Assembly (NCBI RefSeq): GCF_921293095.1
Contig: NC_060252.1
Coordinates: 7,378,001-7,442,000, forward strand
Origin: Ischnura elegans
Taxonomy: Eukaryota > Arthropoda > Insecta > Odonata > Coenagrionidae
Direction of reading: 5' to 3'
Length of the DNA stretch: 64,000 bases
Positions 21,583-32,545 of the stretch are shown here, one piece after another. The notes below the pieces were generated by a model. It searched no databases. It was not told the DNA's origin and was given only the letters and a program-made list of their open reading frames with translations. Each line of letters opens with the position of its first letter. Within the stretch, counting starts at the first letter, position 1. The position numbers and the translations under genes were made by a program.

Positions 21583-23816
21583 TGGCGACGAGGATGCCCA
21601 ACTTCATGGAAAAGTTCATATTAGGGGTGGATGATTGGGAGTCCTACGAGGAGAGGCTGGCAGAGTACTTCATAGTGTGTGATCTGGGAGCAGAAGCCAG
21701 TTACGAGGTGAAGAAGCGGGCAATCTTACTTTCGTCGATAGGGAAAGAGACGTACGGGGTGCTCAGAAATCTGTGCGAGCCCAAAAAGCCCTCCGATTGC
21801 GGGTATGTGGAGATCACGGCGAAGCTGCGAAAGTATTTTAATCCGCAACGCTCAGTCATTGCGGAGCGTCACAAATTCAACCAGAGGTTGCAGCTAGCGG
21901 CGGAATCGGTCGCTGAGTTCTCTGCCGGTCTCCGAGAGTGCTCCAGATACTGTAAATTTGGAACGTTCCTGGACCAAGCATTGCGAGACCAGTTTGTGTT
22001 GGGCCTGCGCGATAAGGCCATTGTGCAAGCCCTATACCTGGAGGACGAGGACCTGTCCTTTGATAAGGCGATTGAAGTAGCTTCTTCGCGTAAGAAAGCT
22101 GCGAAGAACGTCGTAGCGTGTTCGGCAGCGCTAAATGAACGAGACGTCCATTTTGTTGCACGGGACGCCGCCATGACGGATGCTATCCAAGACGACGAGG
22201 AGGAGTTGGGAGTCCACAGGATTCGGAGACGGGACGGACGGGAGCATCCGCGGCCAAAAACAAGGATGGGAGCCATGGAGCCGTCCAGAGGATCCAGCCT
22301 GACGGAAAGATGCTATTGCTGCGGTTCAGGAGGACATAGGAGGAACGCATGCAGATACCGTTCGTACAGATGCGACATCTGCAGGAAGGTTGGACATCTT
22401 AAGGCGATGTGTAATGAAGGTATGGACGTAAGATTCTGTGGTAGAGTATTCCCTGAAACTCCTTGTAGTGGTAAAGGTGGGAGCTATGCCTCAGATAGCA
22501 CCTTGGGGGTTCACAATGTCAATAAGGGCTATGTATTTGAAAAAGATGACGATTTGCCCTTATTTCATGTACGGGTTTCACATAATAAGAATGAGGGTCC
22601 CTGGGTTGCCCGAGTGATAGTGGACTCTCGCGTCATTAGTATGGAAATCGACACGGGTTCAGCAATATCAGCCATCTCAGAGGAATGCTACCGCAAGCAT
22701 TTTTCGCATTTGCCCTTGAGAACCACTCTAGTCAAGTTACGGTCGTACTCAAACACCATCATTAAACCCAAAGGCACCATTGAAGTCTTTGTTGTGTACC
22801 AGGGTTGTACGGCGAAATTAAATTTGTTTGTTGTAACCAATGGGGGACCTCCCCTTTTGGGAAGGGATTGGTACAGGGAACTAAATTTTCCGTCTCCCAT
22901 TAATAAGATAGAATCAGTGCAGTGCAGTAATGTCGCTGACATTTGGGAAAAGTTTAAGGGACTTTGGGATGGCAGTCTGGGATCATTTAAGGGTAACGAG
23001 GCGAAACTGCACCTTAAACCAGGTGCAAAACCAGTATTTTGCTCACCCCGCGCATTAGCCTTTGCCTTGAGAGATAAGGTAAATAGCGAATTAGATCGTC
23101 TATTAGAAATGGAGATCCTGTATCCAGTGGATTTTAGCGATTGGGCGACACCCATCGTACCAATTGTCAAGGCAGATGGGAACATTCGTATATGTGGAGA
23201 TTTTAAAATAACGGTGAATCCCAATTTGGATATTGAAAGATATCCCCTTCCAAGGGTTGAAGAGCTCTTTTTGAAGTTGCAAGGGGGGCAGAAGTTTTCC
23301 ACTATTGACTTGTCGCAAGCTTTCCAGCAACTCCTCCTTTCAAAGGATTCACAAAGGCTGTGCACTATCAATACACACCGTGGACTATTTAGATATGCAA
23401 GATTACCGTTTGGGATTGCATCGGCTCCGGCTATTTTTCAGAAAACCATGGATCAGGTTTTGCAGGGTCGGGCAGGAGTTGCATGCTTTCAGGATGACAT
23501 AATTGTAACGGGTAAAAGCGATGAGGAGCATATTCAGAATTTGGTGGCTGTCTTGGAAAGGTTGAACAGCTTTGGCTTTAAAGTAAATCCCAAGAAATGC
23601 AATTTAATGTGCACATCAGTAGAATTTTTAGGTCACAAAATAGACAGCAATGGGCCGCATGCAACAAATGGAAAGATTAAGGCAATAGTAAAGTCCCCCT
23701 CCCCTCAAAATCCTTCACAGCTAAGGGCATTCTTGGGCTTGGTGGAATATTATTCGAAGTTCATTCCCAATTTGGCAACCATCCATTCCCAGGAAATTAA
23801 GGGGGGAGGTCCTTAA
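21582..23816 (+). pseudogene. Gag-protease-RT polyprotein of the Mag-like element
   Basis: A single frame from the ATG at 21582, which overlaps the LTR end and the primer-binding site, so the first residues (MATRMPN) are encoded by the primer-binding site. Gag has a capsid-like region (about 1-190) and two CCHC zinc knuckles (residues 244-257 and 264-277). The aspartic protease has its DTG at 357-359, followed by LLGRDWY. The RT has GDFKITVN, STIDLSQAFQQL, LPFGIASAP and the catalytic FQDD with aspartates at 638-639. Sequence is intact up to YYSKFIPNLATI, then runs into out-of-frame codons and stops at 23814-23816. The RT thumb end, connection and RNase H are absent. The in-frame GTG at 21561 is not a plausible start in a eukaryote. 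Confidence 0.93.
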
Positions 23817-24933
23817 GGAGCTACATGCGGGGCACATGGGTATTGTTAAAATGAAGTCATTAGCAAGGTCATATGTTTGGTGGCCAAAATTGGACCAAGA
23901 TTTGGAGAATTTAGCAAATTCCTGCATATCATGTCTGGCAAACAAACCTGCACCTAGCAAGGCCCCAGTAAAGTGCTGGGAGTGGCCTGAAAGGCCATGG
24001 AAAAGATTGCACATTGATTTAGCGGGGCCCTTTCTGGGAAAGTTGTTTTTGATCTTGGTTGATAGTACAACAAAATGGCCGGAGGTTAGGGAAATCAAAA
24101 ACAGTTCCTCGGAAGAAATTTTGTTACATTTAAGGAATATTTTTGCTACCTTTGGGCTTCCCGAACTCATTGTATCTGATAATGGCTCTCCCTTTACCTC
24201 TGCACTGTTCAAGGAGTTCTGTGACCAAAATGGCATCAAGCACACCTTTTCTCCTCCCTATCATCCAGCCTCAAATGGGGCGGCTGAAAATATGGTCAAA
24301 ATCTTTAAGAACAAGGTAAAAACTCTGATGGAGCTGGGAACACCCCTGCACATTGCCTTGCCTCGCTTCCTGTTTCAATACAGGATTACTCCTCATGTAA
24401 CTACAGGTGAATCCCCTTGTGTGTTAATGTTTGGAAGGACAATTCATTCTCGACTATCATTAGTGAAACCAAACCTTGGAGACACTGTGAACAATAAACA
24501 GAGTGCGCAAATGATGGCCCAAGGTGGAACATTCCTTAGAGTGTTGCATAAAAATGAAAGAGTGATGGTGAAAGTGTATCCTCATGGTCAGACAAAATGG
24601 ACTTCAGGGGTTGTAAAGGAAGTGTTAGGATCCAGGTTGTACTCTGTGTTAACAGATGAGGGTGTTCTTGTCCACAGGCACATCAACCAATTGAGAGCAA
24701 GGGGAAGCTTGGAATCAGCAGGGATGGATGTGGAATCAACGGAAAGGGAACCGGTAGTGGAGAGCAGAACCACTGAAGCACCAGAGGAAGAGGAAACCAC
24801 TGGGTTTTGGGAACCACTTTCCAGGGGAGAGACACCTGACATGGGAACATGTAGGGTGGAGACTGACAAGGGGAGGGAAAATAGGAAGTACCCACTGAGG
24901 CGGAGAAAGGAAAGAGTTATTTTTGATTTGTAA
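23776..24933 (+). pseudogene. Integrase part of the Mag-like element, out of frame with RT
   Basis: Open from about 23779 in a frame different from the upstream RT, without its own start near the true domain edge. It begins just before the HHCC zinc-binding domain (KELHAGHMG, then CISC). The catalytic triad is complete: D in HIDLAGPF, D in VSDNGSPF and E in GAAENM, at residues 61, 115 and 151 counted from the ATG at 23836. The last spacing gives D-35-E as in retroviral-type integrases. A C-terminal GPY/F-like module (KWTSGVVKEV, RHINQLR) and an acidic then basic tail follow. Translation would need re-initiation or frameshifting, because the RNase H deletion put it out of register. Confidence 0.9.
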
Positions 24934-25085
24934 ATGTGCATTCTTTTAAAGGGAGGTAATATTGTTTAGACATGTAAATCTATTGAGTTATTTTCTTGTA
25001 TTTGTAAAATTACATCTTCAAGATTGGGTTAACATTATTCAGTATGTGTATACCTAGTATTGTTAATGCAAACTTATCCCTTATT

Positions 25086-25098
25086 GGAAGGGGAGGAT
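25086..25098 (+). promoter_or_regulatory. Polypurine tract
   Basis: GGAAGGGGAGGAT directly upstream of the 3' LTR. It is the expected primer site for plus-strand DNA synthesis. Confidence 0.8.
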
Positions 25099-25239
25099 TG
25101 TAATATATTTGTGTTTTATATTGTATTGCTTATATGTGTAAAAGTGCATTTTGTTGCGCAATTGTTTTGGCGCCAATAAACGGGAAGTAGCGTTCCTGAA
25201 CCACTCAAGCTGCGACCGTGAACGAGCTTAGTCATTACA
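25099..25239 (+). repeat. 3' LTR of the Mag-like element
   Basis: No difference from 21442-21582 was seen when the two were read side by side. It is followed by the GGGGG target duplication at 25240-25244. Confidence 0.92.
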
Positions 25240-25244
25240 GGGGG

Positions 25245-25345
25245 TGCTGTTGGAATGCCGACACAGTCCACATGTGATTCACCCCCTCCTCAATAGCCTT
25301 GTACAGCGCAAACACCTTGTGTGCTCCAGAAATAAGGACCATTAC
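25245..25345 (-). CDS. GNPDA: GNPDA penultimate coding exon, 5' part (split by retrotransposon)
   Basis: First half of the split exon. The acceptor (TTGGATAG) ends at 25346 on the minus strand. The exon opens in phase 0 and encodes VMVLISGAHKVFALYKAIEE then GVNHMWTVSAFQQHP. The GAHK lysine corresponds to the conserved lysine of the active-site region in NagB/GNPDA. The reading frame is intact up to the insertion site, and 25240-25244 repeats the 5-bp target. The retrotransposon introduces TAA almost at once, so about 43 C-terminal residues would be lost from the product. Sequence identity of the flanking halves to the family is excellent, which shows that the gene was functional until recently. 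Confidence 0.93.
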
Positions 25346-27899
25346 CTATCCAAAACACAAGTGGGCAAAGCACAGAGTTAGGAAAATAACAAGAATGCCC
25401 ATAGCATTCAAAATGTATAATTCAAACAAAACTTTTGGAGGTTTTAGAGGGCTAATCTTTCAAAAATCTCCAGCTTGAATATAAAGTCTATATATGAACC
25501 ACTATTTCACAAGTTTAATGTAGATTATCGATATTATTTTCTTGATCCATAAAATTATATGAGAGTCATTCCACACCTACTTGTACTAGGATTGACCTTT
25601 TACCACTCAGAATTTGATGAAAATAGGTATCAATACATTTTTGGAGGGTAAAGGTTATTATTTATGTTTATAGAGCCTAATTAATGAAGTGGCACCACTA
25701 TAAAAAGTGTCAAAAGATTTGCAATGCATACTCTGAGCTCTAGGCACAATCCTCGGACCACATCATTGTAAAAACATTAATGAGAGTATGTACTTGGATG
25801 CAAAAACTTTCCTCCAGCTTGCATCAGTGTGATATTTTGTAATGATGCCATTGTTTCAAAAAATGAGTTGGCTTTCATCTTTCTAATATTTCTGAACACA
25901 GTCAGTTCATCGCAGCCAGGCAGGAGACAACGCAGCCAATCAACAAGAGAAAAAGCCAGGCAATGGACAAAGAGAGATTGGACGCTGGTCAACAGGAAGG
26001 CAGAGGGAAGATACCAGAGGAACTATACCAGCTGCCTCAACCCAGCATCACAAGCTCATGATTTACAATCAGTAACTTGCATGAGGTGTTCCTAACACCC
26101 AAATGAAAGAAATTTGATTTACAAAATTTAACTTTGAATAAATATGAGAGTTTACAATGCATATTATTGATTTAACAGAGACTATAATGGTGGGTGCACC
26201 TTCATTTTTTTCTTCTTTCTTGAGGAGACATAACACTATTTCTGAACAAAAATCTACCTGACTGATGGTTTATTCAATCGCAACTCCAAATTCACAAATG
26301 GCTCCAATGTACCATCATTTTTTTCCTACTGCTATTTATGAACTATCATTCCAACGGACAAAGATTAATGCACTCTTTTTGTACGTGAAATAATGTTCCG
26401 GAACCATTTTTTTTTAGACTAAAATGCTCTTGTGCCTGGCAGATAACAGAAGTTAGGATAAGGGGGATAAGTTTTCTAAGATACGTCCATACCTTTATCA
26501 CTGTCCTTACTCCTGCAATACTTTTTTGTAATGGAAGGTGTGATAGCCACTAAACATCAGAATGGAAGGAAGACCTCGCTATCACAACATTTTCTGAGAG
26601 TTTCACGCACTCTGATCACTGACGAAAGTGAGCACCTTAGACTGCAAACGTGGGTTCAGGTCATTTGGAGAGAAAGATCGTACAACAGAGAAACACAGAT
26701 ATAGTAAAAGGAGAAGGAACAGAACATCGCCCCTTCTATAAACCTTAATATATAGTGTTCAACCTATCCCTTTGAGCCATTACCTGAAATAATATATGTG
26801 CCAATAAATATATTTCTTGGAACCCTAGTGCATTCTTCATCCTTCATACTTCTCAAAACAATTTCTCTCCAAATGACCTGTGCCTTCATTTGGATCCTCA
26901 CCAGCTCATTATCGTCAGCTGCAAGTGTGCATGAAATTCTCAGAAAATAGTGCGATAATGCGATCCCTCCTATTTCTATCGTTCTCATCTTAAGATGCCA
27001 GTGTATCTTGGAACTGCAGACGTTCACAGAAATCATTTTATTTTTTGGACGACTACGTATATGGTATAGTTTTTATGCATCTTTTATGTTTAGGTCACAG
27101 TAAATTCCCACTATATCATGAGTAAACGCTGATTAAATCTTGCTCCATGTGTGAAATTAGAAATATCAAATACAATCACCACTTGGTGAAAAGTCACCAC
27201 TTGCGAAACATCCTCGTACAGACACTCCAGCACTAATGCAGATGTAAATGTAGGACTAAAATATTGTGCAACCACCTGAAGTTTTGCCATAAAAATGTAG
27301 CATATTCTTGAAAATAATTTTATATTTCAGCCCGAAATTAAATATTCTTAACGACTCCCACAGCAGTGCACCATGGCCCTGGATTACTGGAGTCCTCCCA
27401 ATGTTACGTAATGCAACACTTTGTTTATTCTAAAATAATTTGAAAGCCACATAGTCAATTTCACCCAATTTGTTGCAGTGGCCTGGAATACAAATGCATC
27501 ATTGCATTTGTAGAGAGATATGTATAATCATGAAGAACCTCAGACTTTCCATAATATGTAAACTTTGAAGATAACCTAAAATAACGACTTGCCATTAAAT
27601 GTAAATGTTATTGTAGTAACAAAAGATATTAAATATCTTAAAAAGAAAAATTCATTGCATTTTAAAAAGCATTGAACTATGTATGTTAAAAATATGAACC
27701 ATGTACTAACAACAAATACGTAGATAAAAATAGCAAAATTTGTATTGCGTTCACTCAACGCTGGTAAGAAATGGGTTCAGTGTTATACTTTAAGTGTGTC
27801 TTAATTCAGTAGAAATGTAATTTATGTTTCCATATTTCTTCATGATTATGTTCCATTTAAAATTTTTTAACCATCAGATCAAGAAATATCATTACATAC
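25346..27899 (-). other. GNPDA intron
   Basis: 2.55 kb between the exons ending at 27900 and starting at 25345, with donor GTATGT at 27899-27894 and acceptor AG at 25347-25346. It is AT-rich and no transposon was recognised. Open frames at 25829-26095 and 26764-27036 have no recognisable domains. Confidence 0.75.
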
Positions 27900-28084
27900 C
27901 TCTCTGGCATCCATCACAGTTCCAACTCCCACAGTCAACGCTTGCTTTGGGACCTTTGAGACATCATTATCAAAAAAACGAGCATTTGCCTCCAGGGTGT
28001 CCTGCGCCAGTGTTTTCACGCGAGTCCTTGACACCAACGATGATCCAGGCTCATTGAAAGCTATGTGGCCATCAGGGCCGATAC
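27900..28084 (-). CDS. GNPDA: GNPDA exon with the catalytic segment
   Basis: 185 bp. The acceptor (TCTCATTCTGAAG) precedes 28084 and the donor GAG/GTATGT lies at 27900/27899. It begins in phase 1 (two bases completing a glycine codon) and ends in phase 0. It encodes [16 protein letters not shown], then [23 protein letters not shown] and [14 protein letters not shown]. It holds the family's catalytic residues Asp (GPDG), His (DGH) and Glu (FNEPG), equivalent to Asp141, His143 and Glu148 of bacterial NagB. There is no lesion in this exon. The enzyme works in the cytosol in amino-sugar catabolism, opposing the hexosamine pathway that feeds chitin synthesis in arthropods. Confidence 0.95.
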
Positions 28085-29071
28085 CTTCAGAATGAGAGGG
28101 AACATGCAGAGAAGTTATTAAACACCCTAGTAAAATATTAGCATAATCAAGTGGGTATTCTAAGACTCCGTTCAAAAGCGCTTAATTATCAAGATCACTT
28201 GATTTCAAGTGCACTCCAAGAGCAACAATCTTATGTAATAATTTACAAAGTATGTACGTACCTCCAATGGAGAAGCTATCTAACAGTCAATGACTACAGT
28301 ACTATGGGAACTATGATTTACCTATTACCTTAGTAACCAGTGTTAGGTGCAATTAGTTTTCTTTCACTGAAAATTCAGATATTCGTAATGATGGTACCAG
28401 AGGTAATGTTAATTCGTACACACCATTTGTTAGAACCAAAGGGGCTTCCTTGTGTCCTGAATATATGGGTTTAATACTGTACAAAAGATTGCCCTCTGGG
28501 TTGAAAGCATTGCAGACTAATGTTGTTTTTATAAGAACAATGTAGGATTTTTACTTGAAAAGCTCTTTTTTCTTTAAATGACTACTAAGGAGTGGAGTCA
28601 TCTATGAATTTTTCGTGTTTTTTTTGGGACATGTCTCATGAGTGTAATTGGTTGATGTTCCTCATCTATTCACAGTGCTGTAATTTGATCTTAGGACAGC
28701 TAAATACTGAAAACTTTGATGTTCATTTTTTTAACTCTGCAATGACGACTAGATTTCTTCTCTGTTGGAGGTAGTCGGTATATTGTCGCATGAGATAATT
28801 GTAATTCATCATCAAGTGAACCCAAAATCATACTATCTCGATTATTAGCACTTCTGAAAATGCCCTAACATCACTGCTATGGCTTTAAAAAAATTACAAA
28901 ATTCAATCCAAAACAACTACAAATACCTTTCCATTCCAACCATTAACAAACCTATGTCTAGCAATTAACATAACATAACATAAATGAGGTACATATTTAC
29001 TAAACTTTTACAAGAGTCAAGCATACAAAAAACTGAAACTTGAAACAATCCTACTTAAAGTGAACCCTTTG
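28085..29071 (-). other. GNPDA intron, 3' portion
   Basis: No exon, repeat boundary or RNA gene is recognised. The exon that should encode the segment before GIGPDG is not here. Confidence 0.6.
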
Positions 29072-29466
29072 GTTAATAGTAGTGATGGGTCGATTCCAAA
29101 ATTTTATCGATTCCGATCCCGATTCCGATTCTTACATTTCGATTCCGATTCTACCGATACCGATTCCATCGATTCTGACACCATAGGCTCCAAGAAAAAT
29201 ATCACTTAATTCCAGGCAACAAGGCAACTTTAAAAAATACTACTCTGTGAAAGAATCAGTTGACAAAAGCATCTTTCATATCATCACTATGTAATTAAAA
29301 TACAATTGCTATATTTCAAAACAGAACGTACCTGAAAAGTAGTGTTACCTTATAGGTATTACTTTAGAATATTAGCACTCATGTTTAAATTTAAAATAAA
29401 AGTATCTCCTTTAATATCTATCTTTTATTGAAAATATCTTATCATTATCAATAATGTCTCACAAAT

Positions 29467-29703
29467 TTAGTCTCCTTTAACAGACTTTAAATTTTTGCTG
29501 AGAAAGCAAAGCATCTTCACTCCGTCAGGATAAAGCCTGTTTCGTTTTACATCACATATTTTTCCTGCCGAACTAAAAAGTCTTTCTCTTATCACAGTGG
29601 ATGGCGGTATGGCAAGAAACCTCTTTGCTAATACTTTCAGCCTTGGATAGGAGATACAAGTCTTCCAGTATTTCCCAGGGAAGGAATTTGGTGATGCATT
29701 CAT
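29467..29703 (-). pseudogene. hAT transposase C-terminal (dimerisation) fragment
   Basis: Contains the conserved hAT C-terminal signature: LAKRFLAIPPSTVIRERLFS followed by SAGKICDVKRNRL and MLCFLSKNL. Family members read similarly (AxxxLxIPxSSxxSERxFSxAG). About 70 residues survive. The catalytic core with the DDE residues and the zinc finger are missing. The upstream frame 29713-29943 (TRKPVTGIWSRYSD) may be a further eroded piece before the nested element starts at 29843. Confidence 0.85.
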
Positions 29704-29842
29704 CTCTAATAACTAAGATTCCACTTCAGCTTCAACAGTGTTTGCTATGGTGACTTTGAGTACTTTTCCAAATGCATCACTGTATCTTGACCATATACCT
29801 GTCACAGGCTTCCTAGTCTGCATTTGCTCCTTCGGAATATAA

Positions 29843-31794
29843 TAGGGATGGGCAAGTAGCACTTTTTGATCTCGAGTCGAGTTGAAAATTACTCGCGAGT
29901 ATCGAGTCGAGTATGAGAATTTCTGAACCAGGCAATACAGCAATGCATACTACAATATATTCTACTCCGGTTTTCTATGATGAATGTCTAGCCTAATATA
30001 AGAAGGAAAATATAATGAGGATTGTTGATGGTTATTGTCAGAAGTAAGATATGAATGAAAATGAATGTGTCTTAAATAGTTCCGTTGGCACAATTGAAAT
30101 TAATTAACCCCAAGTAATATGTCGACCATATAAATGTATCCTAACTGCAAGGGAGAGCCCTGAGTACAGTCATTTTCACAGCTATAATAAAGAATACAAA
30201 CTACGTATATGAATCATGTAATATTTGGCCCTTTCAAATTCTCAAGCAGAAAAACCAATTATTCTACACGCTCAGCCTGCAGGTTTTGACGTCTCCATGT
30301 TACAGTATTACTGCCTGCAGAAAATTGTCTTTTGGTACACACTTGTGTCACTGGGCAAGTACTTTCCCACCAAAATTGCAAGATTTTGGAAACGGAATTT
30401 TTATTTAAATTATATCAACGATTTTAATGGATCCTGAATCTTCATTTAAATCAAGTGGACGAAGCGAACGAACTTTAGGACAAAGCTTTAGTTTTGTAGA
30501 GCCAAAGAAAATTCTATACTTCTCACGTCATTTAATCAACCTTAAAACTCCTGTTTTATTTAGTTAAAGAAAGAAACTAAACGCTACATATGAATACAAC
30601 ATCAGATGGACGCAGTAATAAAAAAGGCTAAAAGAGCCTTGTGACGTGAATACTCCCCTTTCCACGCGACTCACCTCGGCGAAGATGTAAAGGGAAAAAG
30701 GGTATCAGTTGTTGCCTTTCACGGAAACAGTTCATTTTTCTCTCCCTTAAGCATGCCGACTTTATCTCTTCACTTTCATTCAATACCCGAGCCATATTTC
30801 TTATGCGCGGGATGGTTCCGAAAAATATCCAATCATTAGTATTTTCACTCGAGTAATGCGCTAAATGGTCAAGTCGATCTAAACATAATCCTTTTTAACA
30901 TCCACAGTTTAGTGCTGTAAGTAAATGAAGACGATTATCCATGCTTCAAATGACGATTTTCAAGGCTAAAGTGTTTAAAAACTTGAAAAATCGGCCTCAG
31001 TTACCGAGCCTTAGAGTTCCGCGGCGTGTAGCTCAGCCTTGACGCGCGAGAAATTTTTCGAGTTATATTTTTCGTAAACCAAAGATAATGTCCACTTCAT
31101 GTCAAATTTCACGTGAAAAACGGGTCGGCCATTTTGCGTTGTAAATCCAGACAGATGAGACCCAAAGTCTTCAAAAGTCATCGAAAGTATAGGCAACGCA
31201 CCAGGTCAAAGGAATATTGCGTTTATTATTCCATAAAACTCAATAAAACGCAACACCACCTGGATAAATTCAAAGATTTTTTGAGGAAAAATGATATCTC
31301 GCGTGGCATTGAAAAATTGGTCATGTTTGGGCCACTGTATCTCACTAAAGGGTCGTATTTATGTAAAATGCATATAAATGTATATTTGGTAATGATTTAT
31401 GAGTATTCACGCTAATTTTCAAGTCTCTATCCCCAAAAAGGTCATTTTGGACTTTATTCCAGCTTTTTCCGATTTCGGACCAGTATGCGCGGGGTTGGAA
31501 GACGATCGGCCGCCGCAACTGACGTAAAGGTATTCGGCGCCCACGTCGACAACTATAGTGTATTCGGCAAACTGAAACTACCAGGTCAAGGCATTAGAAT
31601 GACTTATCGGCTTTAAAAACTGTATTATTACATGAGTTTCATGATAGCGTTTCCTGTCGGCAGATTGCTGGACCTACTAGCCTCGAAAGCTCTGTAACCT
31701 TAACTACTCGACTCGACATTCGTAATGCTACTCGAAACGCTCGAGTCGAATATCAAATACTCGATTCGAATTTTTGAGTACTCGCGCATCCCTA
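29843..31794. mobile_element. Second TIR element nested in the hAT
   Basis: The ends TAGGGATGGGCAAGTAGC and the inverted TAGGGATGCGCGAGTACTC are followed inward by GAGTCGAGT/CTCGAGTCG-type subterminal repeats. Flanks are GAATATAA and GAAGACGT, which match at only 4 of 8 positions, so the duplication is decayed or absent. The end sequence is of hAT type. No transposase domain is recognised in its 1.95 kb; the frames at 31011-31196 and 31113-31415 are unidentified. Confidence 0.65.
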
Positions 31795-32545
31795 GAAGAC
31801 GTATTTTTGTTATTACGATTACGTGGCGCAAAAATTCAAATGACTGTTGGAAACGCGGTCGTATATAAATTTGTGCTTTCAAGCACTACTGGAATCGGAA
31901 TCGATTTTTCACCTTGGCAAGTACTCATTTTCGATTCCGGTTCTTGGCCGAGAATCGAGGAATCGAAGAATCGAGGAATCGAACCGACCCATCACTAGTT
32001 AATAGTATAAAAATATTTATTTATTATTATTGTTTTTCTTCAAACTAGCATTATTACAGAATGAACATTGGGTGCATTCAGGGGAATGAGCTCTATAGCT
32101 CAACACATGAGCAGAGGGAGCTATGCTCTCAGATTCTCTGCATCGAAAAATTTGAGTGAGCACCAGATAGGGCCTTATAATCATCTACCAACACACCTTC
32201 CCTATTGGAAATTTCTTACATGTCTTACAGAATTCTGATAGGATTCTATAAGTCTTACAGAATTCTTATAGGATTCTATAGGTCTTACAGAAATTCTTAT
32301 AAGAACTTTGCATTTCTTATAGAATTCTATAAGAATGTTGCGCGTGTCGCATAACTTTCAGGTTTTTATCCGGTCACCATAACTCATGTTGGCAATTGAT
32401 AATTATTTAAGAAATTTTTATAAATTTTTTTGGAAATAATGTATAACTCTTTGTTAAGTATTGTTCTGCTAATTTATTGGCGTTTTCAGCATGGTATTTG
32501 ACATAAATGGTTCCAAGAAGTGGAGGCTTCTTTTTATGAGACTTG

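Larger units (their letters stand above)
21442..25239 (+). mobile_element. Mag-like Ty3/gypsy LTR retrotransposon, RNase H-deleted
   Basis: A 3.8-kb element bounded by two 141-bp LTRs (21442-21582, 25099-25239) that look identical base for base, starting TGTAAT and ending ATTACA. The target duplication is GGGGG (21437-21441, 25240-25244). The primer-binding site from 21583 (TGGCGACGAGGATG) is complementary to the 3' end of a Ser(GCU)-type tRNA, as used by Mag-lineage elements. A polypurine tract (AAGGGGAGGA) ends at 25097. Gag, protease, RT and integrase are present. An internal deletion near 23775-23790 removed RNase H and shifted the frame. It lies antisense inside a GNPDA exon. Identical LTRs imply a very recent insertion, which an RNase H-less copy probably achieved with proteins from an intact relative. 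Confidence 0.93.
29080..31997 (-). mobile_element. Decayed hAT transposon with an insertion
   Basis: The ends TAGTGATGGGTCGATTCC (left) and the inverted TAGTGATGGGTCGGTTCGAT (right) are bordered by the perfect 8-bp duplication GTTAATAG (29072-29079, 31998-32005). Subterminal CGATTCCGATT-type repeats fill the left end and GAATCGAGGAATCGAAGAAT the right. The minus strand encodes the C-terminal end of a hAT transposase. Most of the transposase is gone, and a second TIR element occupies the middle. It lies within the GNPDA intron interval in the same orientation as the gene. Confidence 0.85.

Noticed and set aside
21561-24933. Programmed frameshift between Gag-RT and integrase
   Set aside because: Sequence that should lie between RT and integrase is absent, so the frame change is explained by a deletion. 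There is also a stop in the first frame and no slippery site at the domain boundary.
24588-24941. Antisense ORF over the integrase C-terminus
   Set aside because: It is a shadow of the acidic and basic tail of the retrotransposon frame, with no domain of its own.
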